The translations under genes were made by a program, and so were the position numbers. A stretch of 64,000 nucleotides of DNA from BPGX01 sp035405785 (lineage in GTDB: Bacteria > Bacteroidota > Bacteroidia > B-17B0 > Aurantibacillaceae). This document shows, piece by piece, positions 51,941 through 61,563 of this stretch (positions within the stretch are counted from its first letter, which is position 1; each line of letters starts with the position of its first letter). The notes beneath the pieces were generated by a model, which was not told the DNA's origin, did no database searches, and saw nothing but the letters and a program-made list of their open reading frames with translations. The stretch spans positions 18,500-82,499 of the forward strand of contig DAONJS010000012.1 of NCBI GenBank assembly GCA_035405785.1, given 5' to 3'.

Positions 51941-52022
51941 AAACTCGTTGTTTAAATATTTATCTACACACCAATGTGAATAATTTTTTCAAAATAAAAC
52001 AAATTTTTTGAATTGTATTCTT

Positions 52023-52030
52023 TACATTTG
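52023..52030 (+). promoter_or_regulatory. TAnnTTTG -7 box for the 52046 gene and fbp
   Basis: TACATTTG followed by GGG, 15 nt before the ATG at 52046. It lies inside the longer open frame starting at 52013, which supports the later start. Confidence 0.5.
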
Positions 52031-52045
52031 GGGCACTTAAATAAA

Positions 52046-52303
52046 ATGGAAAAATTATCAGAATTATATCAAAAAGCCCTTTCTGTATCACAGCAAGAAT
52101 CTCTTTCTGTTAGTATCAATGACTTGCTGATAAAAGATTTGAATGGTGAGGTTTTATCTGAAGACGAAGCCAAAGCACTATCAAATTACATTCAATTTAG
52201 AAACCAATTAATTTCATCTGCAAAAGATGATAATGATTTTTCTGATAAAATAAAAAAACTTCGTGTCATTGCTAATTTCACTAATTGGAGAGAATTTTTG
52301 TAA
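52046..52303 (+). CDS. Small conserved-looking hypothetical protein
   Basis: 85 residues from the ATG at 52046; the frame is open to 52013 but the -7 box falls there. Soluble, mostly helical and charged, with MEKLSELYQKAL at the start and a C-terminal RVIANFTNWREFL. No family recognised. It lies 12 bp before fbp on the same strand, so cotranscription is likely; whether it affects gluconeogenesis is unknown. Confidence 0.7.
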   Translation: MEKLSELYQKALSVSQQESLSVSINDLLIKDLNGEVLSEDEAKALSNYIQFRNQLISSAKDDNDFSDKIKKLRVIANFTNWREFL

Positions 52304-52315
52304 TAAACTAATACT

Positions 52316-53332
52316 ATGAATGTAAAAACATTAGGTCAATTTATAATTGAACGACAATCAGATTTTCCCTACGCAAAAGGCGAATTATCTCGACTTTTAA
52401 GAGACATTGGTATTGCATCTAAAATTGTCAATAGAGCAGTTACAAAAGCAGGACTAATTGAGATATTAGGGGAAACAGGAGATACTAATGTTCACGGTGA
52501 GCAAGTAAAAAAATTAGATGTTTATGCCAATGAACAATTTATAGCCGCATTCAAAGCAGGAGGAGAAATTTGTGCTATTGCAAGTGAAGAAAATGATGAT
52601 ATTATCCCTGTGTTTTCTGAAGTTTCAAAAAACGCTAAATATGTTGTAGCCATTGATCCATTAGACGGTTCTAGTAATATAGATGTAAATGTTTCCGTTG
52701 GTACCATTTTTTCAATTTATCGCAGAAAAAGCGAAACAGGCAAAGCAGGCGAATTATCTGACTTTTTACAAACAGGATTAGAACAAGTTGCCGCTGGTTA
52801 TGTGGTTTATGGTTCATCTTGTATGTTGGTTTATACAACGGGAAGAGGTGTAAATGGATTTACATTAGACCCAAGTATTGGAGAATTTTGCTTATCTCAT
52901 CCAGATATTAAAATTCCTGAAAATGGCAATATCTATTCTATCAATGAAGGTAATTATTTGAAATTTCCCGAAGGTGTAAAAAAATTCATTAAGTATTGTC
53001 AAGAAGAAGACAAAGCCACTAATCGTCCATATACTTCAAGATACATAGGTTCTTTTGTTGCAGATTTTCACAGAAACTTAATGAAAGGTGGTATATTTAT
53101 TTACCCCTCAACTTCTAAATCTCCAAAAGGAAAATTAAGATTATTATACGAATGCCATCCACTTGCATTTATTGTAGAACAAGCAGGCGGAATGGCCACT
53201 GATGGATTTAATAGAATTTTAGAAAAGAAAACTGAATCCTTACATCAAACAACTCCTTTGTTTATTGGCAGCAAAGCAATGGTTCAAAAGGCAATGGAAT
53301 TTATGAAGGAATATTCATCAGAAAAAGTTTGA
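52316..53332 (+). CDS. fbp: Class 1 fructose-1,6-bisphosphatase
   Basis: 338 residues. Metal- and substrate-site motifs: AIASEENDDI (acidic pair), VVAIDPLDGSSNIDVNVSVGTIFSIYR (excerpt; DPLDGSSN signature), and GKLRLLYECHPLAFIVEQAGG near the C-terminus. It hydrolyses fructose 1,6-bisphosphate to fructose 6-phosphate in gluconeogenesis, in the cytoplasm. The next gene starts 3 bp later. AMP-binding residues typical of regulated eukaryotic-type enzymes cannot be judged by eye. Confidence 0.97.
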   Translation: MNVKTLGQFIIERQSDFPYAKGELSRLLRDIGIASKIVNRAVTKAGLIEILGETGDTNVHGEQVKKLDVYANEQFIAAFKAGGEICAIASEENDDIIPVFSEVSKNAKYVVAIDPLDGSSNIDVNVSVGTIFSIYRRKSETGKAGELSDFLQTGLEQVAAGYVVYGSSCMLVYTTGRGVNGFTLDPSIGEFCLSHPDIKIPENGNIYSINEGNYLKFPEGVKKFIKYCQEEDKATNRPYTSRYIGSFVADFHRNLMKGGIFIYPSTSKSPKGKLRLLYECHPLAFIVEQAGGMATDGFNRILEKKTESLHQTTPLFIGSKAMVQKAMEFMKEYSSEKV

Positions 53333-53335
53333 ATA

Positions 53336-54061
53336 TTGAACACTTCTGAAAAAAATCATTTACCAAAATTATATCTCATACCTAATTTCATAGGCACTGA
53401 AAAGTGGGAAACACACTTTCCTGAATACAACAAGGAAATTATTTGCCAATTAAAATATTTTATTGCAGAAGATATTAAAGCATGCAGAAGGTTATTAAAG
53501 CATGCTGGTTATCCCGATATTTCACAGGCAATAATTGAAGAATATAACGAACATCATTTTAATGAAAGTGTAGAAAGATATTTTGTGCCCATCAATCTTG
53601 GTCATTCAATTGGTTTAGTAAGCGAAGCAGGTTGTCCTGTTATTGCAGATCCGGGAGATGCTATTGTGAAATTTGCTCATCAAAAAGAAATTGAAATTGT
53701 TCCATTAGTCGGTGCAAATGCTATATTATTAGCAATAATGGCCGCAGGTTTATCGGGAAATAATTTTGCTTTCAATGGATATTTACCTGTAGAAACTCGT
53801 CAGAAAGTTCAAAAAATAAAGGAGTTAGAGCAACTGTCATTCAACAAAAAACAAGCCCAATTTTTTATTGAAACACCATATAGAAATCTTGCTTTATTTA
53901 ATTTACTCATCCAAATTTTGCATTCTGAAACTTATTTATCTATTGCGTGTGATATACTAACAGAACATCAACTTTTTCAAACTAAAAAAGTTTCTGAATG
54001 GAAAAAAACGCCTGCCCCCGATATTCATAAAAAGCCTTGTATTTTTGGATTGATGAGATAG
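53336..54061 (+). CDS. RsmI-like tetrapyrrole-methylase-fold methyltransferase (TTG start)
   Basis: 241 residues. The start must be non-ATG: a stop lies immediately upstream in frame and no ATG occurs until deep inside, so TTG at 53336 is chosen; it gives the expected KLYLIPNFIGTE. Family blocks are GLVSEAGCPVIADPGDAIVKFA, VPLVGANAILLAIMAAGLSGNNFAFNGYLP (excerpt) and FFIETPYRN. RsmI 2'-O-methylates C1402 of 16S rRNA; Bacteroidota carry a related shorter protein of this length, so exact target is inferred. It starts 3 bp after fbp. Confidence 0.9.
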   Translation: MNTSEKNHLPKLYLIPNFIGTEKWETHFPEYNKEIICQLKYFIAEDIKACRRLLKHAGYPDISQAIIEEYNEHHFNESVERYFVPINLGHSIGLVSEAGCPVIADPGDAIVKFAHQKEIEIVPLVGANAILLAIMAAGLSGNNFAFNGYLPVETRQKVQKIKELEQLSFNKKQAQFFIETPYRNLALFNLLIQILHSETYLSIACDILTEHQLFQTKKVSEWKKTPAPDIHKKPCIFGLMR

Positions 54062-54112
54062 AATAAGGACAAGTTATTTTTATATTTATTTACACTAACT
54101 AATTAAATTGCT

Positions 54113-55597
54113 ATGGAAACCAATACAATAGAAAAAATTTATCAGTTATTTTTATCACAAAATCAAAAAGTTTGCACTGATACAAGAAAAATTGTAAAAG
54201 ACAGTATTTTCTTTGCACTTAAAGGTTCAAATTTTGACGGCAATAAATTTGCTCTAAATGCTCTTGAAAACGGTTGTGCTTATGCAATCGTGGATAATCC
54301 TGAAATTGCATCAAAGCACCGTAATTGTATTCTTGTAGAAAATGTTTTGCAAACATTACAAGATCTTGCCAATTACCATAGAAAAAAATTAAACATTCCA
54401 GTCATTGCTATAACTGGAAGTAACGGCAAAACCACTACAAAAGAATTATTACACGCTGTTCTTTCACAAAAATTCAAAGTATTAAGCACGCCAGGAAATT
54501 TTAATAATCACATTGGCTTACCTTTGACTTTGCTTCAAATTAAACATGAACATCAGTTGGCTATTATTGAAATGGGAGCCAATCATCCTGGTGAAATTGC
54601 TGAACTTTGTAAAATTGCAGACCCTGACTTTGCTATTATTACAAGCATTGGCAAGGAACATTTAGAAGGTTTTGGAGATATTGAAACTGTTAAAAACACA
54701 AATGCCGAATTGTATGATTATGTCCTCAAAAAAGAAAGTGCGAAAATATTTTTACACCTTGACAATGTTGATTTGCATGATATTCTTGAAAAAAGAAATT
54801 ATCTTCCCCATCAAATTATTGAAAATCAAAAATTTATACTCTATTCAGATTTGTTTCATTCAGTTTCTCAACTTTTATTTCAGTATAGTTCTCCAAATCC
54901 AATTGTAGTTGGACAATATTTAGAAAATTCTGATGATATTTTTGTAAAATTCAAATGGATAAAATCACCATTTAAATTCAAAGACGCACAAATTAATTTA
55001 ATTCCACCTCCTATTATTTCTGCAAAAGGAGAAACTTTTGATTTTGATAATGCAAATGAAGTAAAAACACATTTACTTGCTTATCATAATTTTATTAACG
55101 CTTTATGTGCAGTTTGTGTTGGAAATTACTTTGGAATGGATGAAAAAAGTATCAATGCTGGCATTCAAAATTATATTCCTGACAAAAACAGAATGCAATG
55201 GATAGAAACCTCATCCAACAAAATTATTTTAGATGCTTACAATGCTAATCCAACAAGTATGTTGGCCGCTTTAGAATTTTTCAAATCAAGTAAAATAAAC
55301 TTGCCAAAGGTTTTAATTTTGGGAGATATGTTTGAATTAGGAGAGCATTCTCAAAAAGAACATAGCGATATTATTAAATGGATTGATAAAAATTTTTCTA
55401 AAGACACCTTGGTTTATTTAGTAGGCAAAGAATTTATAACTGCTTCAAAAAATTTTAATTTATCAAATAACACTAAATGTTTTTTATCTACAAAAGAATT
55501 GAAAACATTTTTGAATTCTAATCCAATAAAAGGTAAAATAATTTTAATAAAAGCATCTCGTGGGATGCAATTAGAAAAAATAATGGAAGTTTTATGA
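54113..55597 (+). CDS. murF: UDP-N-acetylmuramoyl-tripeptide--D-alanyl-D-alanine ligase
   Basis: 494 residues with the three Mur-ligase domains. N-terminal UDP-binding part (CTDTRKIVKDSIFFALKG), central ATP-binding domain with the P-loop AITGSNGKTTTKEL (about 99-111) and IIEMGANHPGEIAELC, and C-terminal domain (LDAYNANPTSMLAALEFF, LILGDMFELGEHSQKEH). It adds D-Ala-D-Ala to the peptidoglycan precursor in the cytoplasm. Its stop overlaps the cyclase gene start by 4 bp (ATGA). Confidence 0.97.
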   Translation: METNTIEKIYQLFLSQNQKVCTDTRKIVKDSIFFALKGSNFDGNKFALNALENGCAYAIVDNPEIASKHRNCILVENVLQTLQDLANYHRKKLNIPVIAITGSNGKTTTKELLHAVLSQKFKVLSTPGNFNNHIGLPLTLLQIKHEHQLAIIEMGANHPGEIAELCKIADPDFAIITSIGKEHLEGFGDIETVKNTNAELYDYVLKKESAKIFLHLDNVDLHDILEKRNYLPHQIIENQKFILYSDLFHSVSQLLFQYSSPNPIVVGQYLENSDDIFVKFKWIKSPFKFKDAQINLIPPPIISAKGETFDFDNANEVKTHLLAYHNFINALCAVCVGNYFGMDEKSINAGIQNYIPDKNRMQWIETSSNKIILDAYNANPTSMLAALEFFKSSKINLPKVLILGDMFELGEHSQKEHSDIIKWIDKNFSKDTLVYLVGKEFITASKNFNLSNNTKCFLSTKELKTFLNSNPIKGKIILIKASRGMQLEKIMEVL

Positions 55598-56346
55598 TTG
55601 CAACTATTTCACATAAAGGAGAAACCTACAAGGTTGATTTATCTAAACCAATGAGTATAGCCATTCCAATTCAACATCAAAAAGGAGTACGAGCGTGGTA
55701 TGTAAATTTTCCTGAAATAACACCAGTAAAAACAGAAAAATGGATAGGAGAAGTTAAACAAGGTGGAAGTGTAAATTTTAGAAATGTATTTTTTAATCCG
55801 CACGGAAATGGCACGCATACAGAATGTGTAGGGCATATTTCAGAAGAAATTTACTCGGTTTATTCTACACTCAAAAACTATTTCTTTAAGTGCAAATTGA
55901 TTTCTGTTTTACCTGAATTTTTTGAAAACGGCGATAGAGTAATTACTAAAACAACACTCACCCCTCATTTAGAAGAAGATTTCAACATAGACGCTTTGGT
56001 TATTAGAACTATCCCAAACGATGAATCAAAATTGTTTTTTAATTATTCAAATACTAATCCTCCATATTTGAATAAAGAAGCAGTTGAATATATTTTAAGT
56101 AAAAATGTTCAGCATTTAATATTAGACATTCCAAGTATTGACAGAGAAGTAGATGAGGGAAAACTTGAGTCACATAAAACATTCTGGAATTATCCAGCAG
56201 AAAAACATTCATTAAGAACCATTACAGAATTAGCACATATTCCTAACCATATTTTAGATGACTGGTATTTTTTAAATTTACAAATTGCTCCAATTGAAAA
56301 TGATGCCAGCCCCTCTAATCCTGTTTTGTATAGAATAATAAAGTAA
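55594..56346 (+). CDS. Cyclase family protein (kynurenine-formamidase-like)
   Basis: 250 residues of the cyclase/KynB fold. The metal motif reads NPHGNGTHTECVGHIS where the family usually has HxGTHxDxPxH, so Asp is replaced by Glu and Pro by Val; the His residues remain. YILSKNVQHLILDIPSIDREVDEGKLESHKTFW (excerpted) fits the second half of the active site. The substrate is unknown; arylformamidase or a similar amide hydrolase is possible. Start overlaps murF by 4 bp. It converges with the methyltransferase gene 12 bp away. Confidence 0.85.
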   Translation: MIATISHKGETYKVDLSKPMSIAIPIQHQKGVRAWYVNFPEITPVKTEKWIGEVKQGGSVNFRNVFFNPHGNGTHTECVGHISEEIYSVYSTLKNYFFKCKLISVLPEFFENGDRVITKTTLTPHLEEDFNIDALVIRTIPNDESKLFFNYSNTNPPYLNKEAVEYILSKNVQHLILDIPSIDREVDEGKLESHKTFWNYPAEKHSLRTITELAHIPNHILDDWYFLNLQIAPIENDASPSNPVLYRIIK

Positions 56347-56358
56347 TTTGAATAATTA

Positions 56359-57108
56359 CTATACCTTTTTCTGTCCAATAAATATCATTCTTGGAGAATC
56401 TTTTTCAGAAAAACTATTAAGTTGATAATCTCCAAAAATATTTAAACCCTCTACTTTATTTCTTTCTAATTCTGTTAGAAAAAATTCCTGAGATAAAAGT
56501 TTAACTTTTTCACAATAAGTATATTCTTGTCCATTATCAATTATGGATATTTTTTTAGAAACGATACTGTTATTTATTGACCTTTCAATTTTAAATTGAA
56601 TATTATCAATTAAAAATGTTTCATGTGGAACAATATTTTGTTTTACAAAATTAGGATTCAAAAAATCTATCACAAGAAAAGATTCATTTTTTAGGGCATC
56701 TACCATTACTTTAATTGCCTTTCTATCTTCATAGTCATATTCAAAGTAACCTAAGCTTGTAAATAAATTTATAACCAAATCAAAAAAATTGACATAAAAC
56801 TCTCTACGCATATCGTGTACAAAAAAAGACAAATTTTGTATAGGATATCTTTTATTTGCAAACTCTATACATTTTTCACATAAATCTGTACCAATAACAA
56901 TATATCCAAATTTTGAAAAAATATAAGAGTGTCTACCTTTTCCACATGCATTGTCCCAAACATAAGAACCTTTGGGCAAATTCAAATGCCTTAATAAATT
57001 TGAAATAAAAACCTCTGCTTCATTTTCATCTCTTTGTCTGTATAAGATTTCGTAATACTTTGTTTGAAACCATTCTTTATACCATTCCTGATGTTCCATG
57101 TGAAACAT
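56359..57108 (-). CDS. Class I SAM-dependent methyltransferase
   Basis: 249 residues starting MFHMEHQEWYKEWFQTKYYE, a start seen in many Bacteroidota methyltransferases. Motif I is YVWDNACGKGRHSYIFSKFG (excerpt; acidic DxGCGxG variant DNACGKGRH), motif II GTDLCEKCIEFA, and FFDLVINLFTSLGYFEYD as post-motif. Acceptor unknown. The gene lies 1 bp after the hydrolase gene on the same strand. Confidence 0.88.
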   Translation of the reverse strand: MFHMEHQEWYKEWFQTKYYEILYRQRDENEAEVFISNLLRHLNLPKGSYVWDNACGKGRHSYIFSKFGYIVIGTDLCEKCIEFANKRYPIQNLSFFVHDMRREFYVNFFDLVINLFTSLGYFEYDYEDRKAIKVMVDALKNESFLVIDFLNPNFVKQNIVPHETFLIDNIQFKIERSINNSIVSKKISIIDNGQEYTYCEKVKLLSQEFFLTELERNKVEGLNIFGDYQLNSFSEKDSPRMIFIGQKKV

Positions 57109-57109
57109 T

Positions 57110-58054
57110 TTATTTATTTAAAAACTGAATTATTGTGGGAACTAATTCTTTAGAGAGTGGTAAGTCAGGATTTTTATATGTTTCAAAATTTGATTTTTTA
57201 TCGGCAGGGGCATCAACTAAAATGTGATTCATACCAGTAATAATTTTTAATTGAGCACCTTTTTTATGTTGGTGTAATCTTTCTGCGTCTTTTACTGAAA
57301 CCTGAATGTCATTATCTCCTTGTATTATTAGTGCTGGAATTTTTAATTTTGAAAGTTCAACAGCAGGGTCAATACTTAACCAACTAATCATATAATTTTG
57401 AACGGATTCTCTAAAAAACATTGACAATACTGGGGGAACATTTTCTATTCTTTTACCTGCCGCAAGAGTATCTAACATTGAATAAATAATTTTCCTTGCA
57501 TTTTCATGCAAATTAGCTGTTTGTCTTTTTATCAAAGTATCTGCTCTATATCCTGCACCAGAAAGGAGTATTACTTTACTCACTCTTTTATCTTTTTGAG
57601 CGGCTAATGTTACAATCAAAGCCCCTTCACTATGTCCAATTAAAATAAAATTCTTAAATTTGTAGGGTGGTTTAGAAAAATAATCAATCCACATTAATAG
57701 GTCATTTACATAAGTATAAATGCTTAAACTATCTTCAGATTCTAATGCGTCTTTACTTTTTCCAATACCTCTTTTATCATACCTAAAACTGGAAATTTTA
57801 TGAGCATATAAACTATCTGCAAGTTTTGATAAATAGTTTGTTTCTACTCCAAAACTATTATTACCATTTCTATCAGTTGGACCAGAGCCAGAATGAAAAA
57901 TACACAAAAACTTGCTTTTACCTAATAGAAGAGTTCCATACAAACTATCAGGTTTAGCATAAATTGCAATTTCTTTTTCTTGCTTGTTTTGAGAAAATGC
58001 TACTAAACAATAAAATAAAATTAAACCTAAAAAACTACATTTTTTGTAATACAT
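57110..58054 (-). CDS. Exported alpha/beta hydrolase
   Basis: 314 residues. Signal peptide (to about residue 22: LILFYCLVAFSQ). The alpha/beta fold has HSGSGPTDRNGNN (oxyanion loop), the nucleophile elbow LIGHSEGALIV (Ser about 143), Asp in LIIQGDNDIQV and His in GMNHILVDAP. The FRYDKRGIGKS block is typical of esterase/peptidase-type hydrolases. Location periplasm; substrate unknown. Start overlaps the end of the next upstream gene by 20 bp. Confidence 0.9.
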   Translation of the reverse strand: MYYKKCSFLGLILFYCLVAFSQNKQEKEIAIYAKPDSLYGTLLLGKSKFLCIFHSGSGPTDRNGNNSFGVETNYLSKLADSLYAHKISSFRYDKRGIGKSKDALESEDSLSIYTYVNDLLMWIDYFSKPPYKFKNFILIGHSEGALIVTLAAQKDKRVSKVILLSGAGYRADTLIKRQTANLHENARKIIYSMLDTLAAGKRIENVPPVLSMFFRESVQNYMISWLSIDPAVELSKLKIPALIIQGDNDIQVSVKDAERLHQHKKGAQLKIITGMNHILVDAPADKKSNFETYKNPDLPLSKELVPTIIQFLNK

Positions 58055-58904
58055 AAATTAAACTTGAATATTGGTTAGTGAATAATGCTGAGGCGTTTGA
58101 TAAGCAACCTCTTAACATTCCAGAAATAAATGAATATCTATTTCCCTTATATTTTTCTGATAGAATAGATACATAGAAAGAATCAAAATACATTGGATTT
58201 ATTTGTTTTAATACAAACTTATCTTTAATTAAATTTTTAATGTCGTTTTGAGTAAAATGAAATAAATGACGAGGGACATCATAACCTGCCCAGAATTCTT
58301 TGTAAAACTTTGCATCATATGACAATCTGTTTGGTACAGCAATAATCAGATATTTTTTATCATTTAATAATTCATAAGCAAGATTGATAAATTCTTTAGG
58401 ATTATATAAATGTTCTAAAACATGCCATAATGTTATTACATCAAAACTAATATTATTGTCAACAAAATAAGAAATATCACTCTTAACTTCTAAACCTTTT
58501 TGTATCGCTAAATTCCTTGCATTATCATTTGGTTCTATTCCGTAAGTATTAAAGCCAGTTTTTTTACAATTTTCCAAAAAATATCCAGTTCCACAGCCAA
58601 AATCTAAAATTGTTCCACGAGGAACATATTTCTTTACTAAATTAGTTTTTTGTTTAATAGTTATGTTTCTAACAAAATGATATATTTTATCAAAAAGGGT
58701 TTCTTTAGTATCTGAATGAGAAATGTATTCTTTTGATTCGTAATATCTGCCAATTATATTTTTATCTGGAAATGGAAATGTTTGCCACAAACCACAATTT
58801 TTACAAGAAACAACATCAAAACTTTCTTTTGATACAGTAAAATCTTTAGCAGATAATTCTAAAGAATATTCATTTGAATTGCATATTGGACAAGTAAAAC
58901 TCAT
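58035..58904 (-). CDS. SAM methyltransferase with N-terminal zinc ribbon
   Basis: 289 residues from the ATG at 58904; the longer frame would overlap mnmG further. The N-terminus has a four-Cys zinc ribbon (CPICNS and CKNCGLW). The Methyltransf_23-type domain (about 80-240) has ILDFGCGTGYFLENCKKTG, YGIEPNDNARNLA and VITLWHVLEHLYNP. Proteins of this type often methylate sugars or lipid-linked intermediates, but the acceptor is unknown. Overlaps the mnmG stop region and the following hydrolase gene. Confidence 0.9.
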   Translation of the reverse strand: MSFTCPICNSNEYSLELSAKDFTVSKESFDVVSCKNCGLWQTFPFPDKNIIGRYYESKEYISHSDTKETLFDKIYHFVRNITIKQKTNLVKKYVPRGTILDFGCGTGYFLENCKKTGFNTYGIEPNDNARNLAIQKGLEVKSDISYFVDNNISFDVITLWHVLEHLYNPKEFINLAYELLNDKKYLIIAVPNRLSYDAKFYKEFWAGYDVPRHLFHFTQNDIKNLIKDKFVLKQINPMYFDSFYVSILSEKYKGNRYSFISGMLRGCLSNASALFTNQYSSLIYVLQKM

Positions 58905-58908
58905 ACAA

Positions 58909-60774
58909 TCATTTAATAACATGCATAATTAAGATATTTATGTCGGCAGGTGAAATACCTGAAATCTTTGAAGCTTCTTCAATTGAGGATGGTTTAAACT
59001 TTTTAAGTTTTTGTCTGCTTTCACTACTCAGAGAAGGTATTCTATCATAATCAAAATCGGAATTAAGTTTTAGGTTTTTCCACTTATTCAATTTTTCAAC
59101 TTGTTCCTGTTCTCTCTGAATATAATCATCATACTTTAATAAAATTTCTGCTTGAAAAACCGCCTCTTTATCTTTTGTCAATAAAAAGTTTCTTAAATTA
59201 TCATCATAATCTGCAAGATCTGAAATATTTACATTAGGGCGAGGAATAATTTTTTCATAACGAATTTTTTGTTCAATGGGGGAGGAACCAATTTTAATTA
59301 GATATTGATTAACTATTTCTGGAACAGCAGAATTGTTTTTGAAATAATTTAATATCTCATTCGTTTCATTAATTTTTTTCATTACTTTATCATACCTTTC
59401 TTGAGATGCTAAACCAATTTTATACGAAAGTGGTGTAAGACGAATATCTGCATTATCCTGACGCAATAACAACCTGTATTCTGCTCTTGAAGTAAACATT
59501 CTGTAAGGTTCATCAGTGCCTTTATATACCAAATCATCAATTAAAACCCCAATATATGCCTCATGTCTTTTTAAAATAAAAGGTTCTTTTTCGTTAATTT
59601 TAAGATGAGCATTGATTCCTGCAATGATACCCTGTGCTGCCGCTTCTTCATAACCAGTTGTGCCATTGATTTGACCTGCAAAGTATAAATTGTCTATCAA
59701 TCTGGTTTCTAATGTTGGATAAAGTTGGGTAGGTGGGAAATAATCGTATTCAATTGCATAACCAGGTCTAAACATTTTAGCATTTTCTAAACCTGGTATT
59801 TTTCTTAATGCTTTATACTGAACATCTTCCGGCAAAGATGTAGAAAACCCATTAAGATAAATTTCAACAGTATTCCAACCTTCGGGTTCTATAAATAACT
59901 GGTGTCTTTCTCTTTCTGAAAAACGAGTTATTTTATCTTCAATACTTGGACAATAACGAGGGCCAATTCCTTTAATTCTTCCGGAAAACATTGGAGATTT
60001 ATCAAAGCCAGTTTCAAGAATTTGATGAACTTCTTTATTAGTGTAAGTAATATAACAAGGTAGTTGTTTTTCTAATGGTTTTGTTTTATCAGAAAATGAA
60101 AATTTAAATTCTGGCGGATCACCATCTTGTTTTTCTAAAACAGAATAGTTGATTGTTCTGCCATCAATGCGTGGGGGAGTGCCCGTTTTCATTCTACCGC
60201 TTTCAAAACCTAATGCTACTAACTGTTCGGTAAGTCCTTTTGCAGCTGGTTCTCCAGTTCTTCCTCCGCCAAATTGTTTTTCACCTATATGTATAACGCC
60301 ATTCAAAAATGTTCCATTTGTAAGCACTACTGCCTTTGAATAAAAACGAATGCCCATTCCTGTAACAACTCCCATTACTCTCTTATCTTTTACAATCAGT
60401 TCTTTTACCATATCCTGCCAGAAATCCACATTGGGAGTTTGCTCTAACATTTCACGCCACTTAGCTGCAAAAAGCATTCTGTCATTTTGAGCCCGAGGAC
60501 TCCACATTGCAGGTCCTTTGCTACGGTTAAGCATTCTAAATTGAATGGCAGAAAGATCTGTAACAATACCGCTGTATCCACCTAATGCGTCTAATTCTCT
60601 TACTATTTGCCCTTTGGCAATACCACCCATAGCAGGATTACAACTCATCTGGGCAATAGTTTGCATATTCATTGTGATAAGTAAAACTTTAGAACCCAGA
60701 TTAGCAGCTGCAGCAGCGGCTTCACAACCAGCATGCCCTGCTCCCACCACAATCACATCATAATTCGCCTCCAT
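58909..60774 (-). CDS. mnmG: tRNA uridine-5-carboxymethylaminomethyl(34) synthesis enzyme MnmG
   Basis: 621 residues, full length. FAD-binding VIVVGAGHAGCEAAAAAANLG (excerpt; 6-19), SCNPAMGGIAKGQIVRELDALGG, GTFLNGVIHIGEKQFGGGR and GTPPRIDGRTINY are strict MnmG signatures; the C-terminal helical domain (about 555-621) binds MnmE. With MnmE it modifies U34 of tRNAs reading split codon boxes, among them the tRNA-Lys(TTT) encoded in this window. It follows the LytTR regulator by 18 bp. Confidence 0.98.
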   Translation of the reverse strand: MEANYDVIVVGAGHAGCEAAAAAANLGSKVLLITMNMQTIAQMSCNPAMGGIAKGQIVRELDALGGYSGIVTDLSAIQFRMLNRSKGPAMWSPRAQNDRMLFAAKWREMLEQTPNVDFWQDMVKELIVKDKRVMGVVTGMGIRFYSKAVVLTNGTFLNGVIHIGEKQFGGGRTGEPAAKGLTEQLVALGFESGRMKTGTPPRIDGRTINYSVLEKQDGDPPEFKFSFSDKTKPLEKQLPCYITYTNKEVHQILETGFDKSPMFSGRIKGIGPRYCPSIEDKITRFSERERHQLFIEPEGWNTVEIYLNGFSTSLPEDVQYKALRKIPGLENAKMFRPGYAIEYDYFPPTQLYPTLETRLIDNLYFAGQINGTTGYEEAAAQGIIAGINAHLKINEKEPFILKRHEAYIGVLIDDLVYKGTDEPYRMFTSRAEYRLLLRQDNADIRLTPLSYKIGLASQERYDKVMKKINETNEILNYFKNNSAVPEIVNQYLIKIGSSPIEQKIRYEKIIPRPNVNISDLADYDDNLRNFLLTKDKEAVFQAEILLKYDDYIQREQEQVEKLNKWKNLKLNSDFDYDRIPSLSSESRQKLKKFKPSSIEEASKISGISPADINILIMHVIK

Positions 60775-60792
60775 TTTTTCAAAGAATAATAA

Positions 60793-61563
60793 TTACAACA
60801 GATTTAAACGACTAAAAACTTCATCTTTATAGTTTCCACCAATAGGTATAGATTTTTGTATGTTTTCTAATACAAGTTCTTGATTTTCAATACTTTGTAT
60901 CTTATCTATACGAACAATATAAGAACGATGTGCCCGAATAAAATCTTTGTTACCAAGTTTTTCCTCAATAAATTTCATAGTAGCGTGAACGATATATCTT
61001 CCATGTGAAGTATGAAAAGTTACATAATCTTTTAATGCTTCTACAAAGTAAATATCTTCAAATCTAATCTTAACCATTTTACCACCTGATTTTACGAAAA
61101 TCAAATCTGCAGATGGGTCTTTATCACCTTTCTCAACAATAGAATAAAGTAGTTCTTTTTCTTTTTTTCTTTCAAGATCTTTTTTATGGCGATAAAGAGT
61201 GATTTCTATTGCTGAAAGGACATCCGAGTTTTTAAAGGGTTTTGTAATATAGGCATAAGGTTCTACAACTTTTACTTTATCAAGTGTGGTTGTGTCAGCA
61301 TAAGCAGTAAGGAAAATGACAGGTATATCGTATTCTTCACTAATTTTATGAGTAAGTTCTATGCCATTCATATTGCCTTTAATCATAATATCCATTAAAA
61401 TAATATCGGGTGTTTGTTGGGAAATATAATTCAAAGCGGTATCTGCATTACTTGCTACACCTAATACTTCAAAATTATTTTTTGATAAAATGTGTTGAAT
61501 GTCTTTGGCTACAATAGATTCGTCTTCTACAATTAAAACCTTTACTTTTTTATTTTCAGTCAT
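60793..61563 (-). CDS. LytTR-family response regulator
   Basis: 256 residues. Receiver domain (about 5-125) with acidic pocket E13-D14, phospho-acceptor D58 (IILMDIM), T/S and K conserved in LTAYAD and ITKPF. A charged linker (about 128-150) leads to a LytTR DNA-binding domain (about 150-255: FVKSGGKMVKIRFEDIYFVEALKDYVTFHT, excerpted; FIRAHRSYIV). No cognate kinase is adjacent. Sits upstream of mnmG on the same strand. Confidence 0.93.
   Translation of the reverse strand: MTENKKVKVLIVEDESIVAKDIQHILSKNNFEVLGVASNADTALNYISQQTPDIILMDIMIKGNMNGIELTHKISEEYDIPVIFLTAYADTTTLDKVKVVEPYAYITKPFKNSDVLSAIEITLYRHKKDLERKKEKELLYSIVEKGDKDPSADLIFVKSGGKMVKIRFEDIYFVEALKDYVTFHTSHGRYIVHATMKFIEEKLGNKDFIRAHRSYIVRIDKIQSIENQELVLENIQKSIPIGGNYKDEVFSRLNLL

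Larger units (their letters stand above)
51712..52045. other. 334-bp repeat-filled gap before 52046 gene
   Basis: No gene. In order: GTGAAAA array, 54-bp repeat copy 2, a second GTGAAAA array (51779-51808), TAGTTTT-class arm (51815-51842), CTGAC hairpin and 30-bp repeat (51869-51914), ACTAAAA-class arm (51915-51940), then about 70 bp with a -7 box for the next gene. Confidence 0.82.
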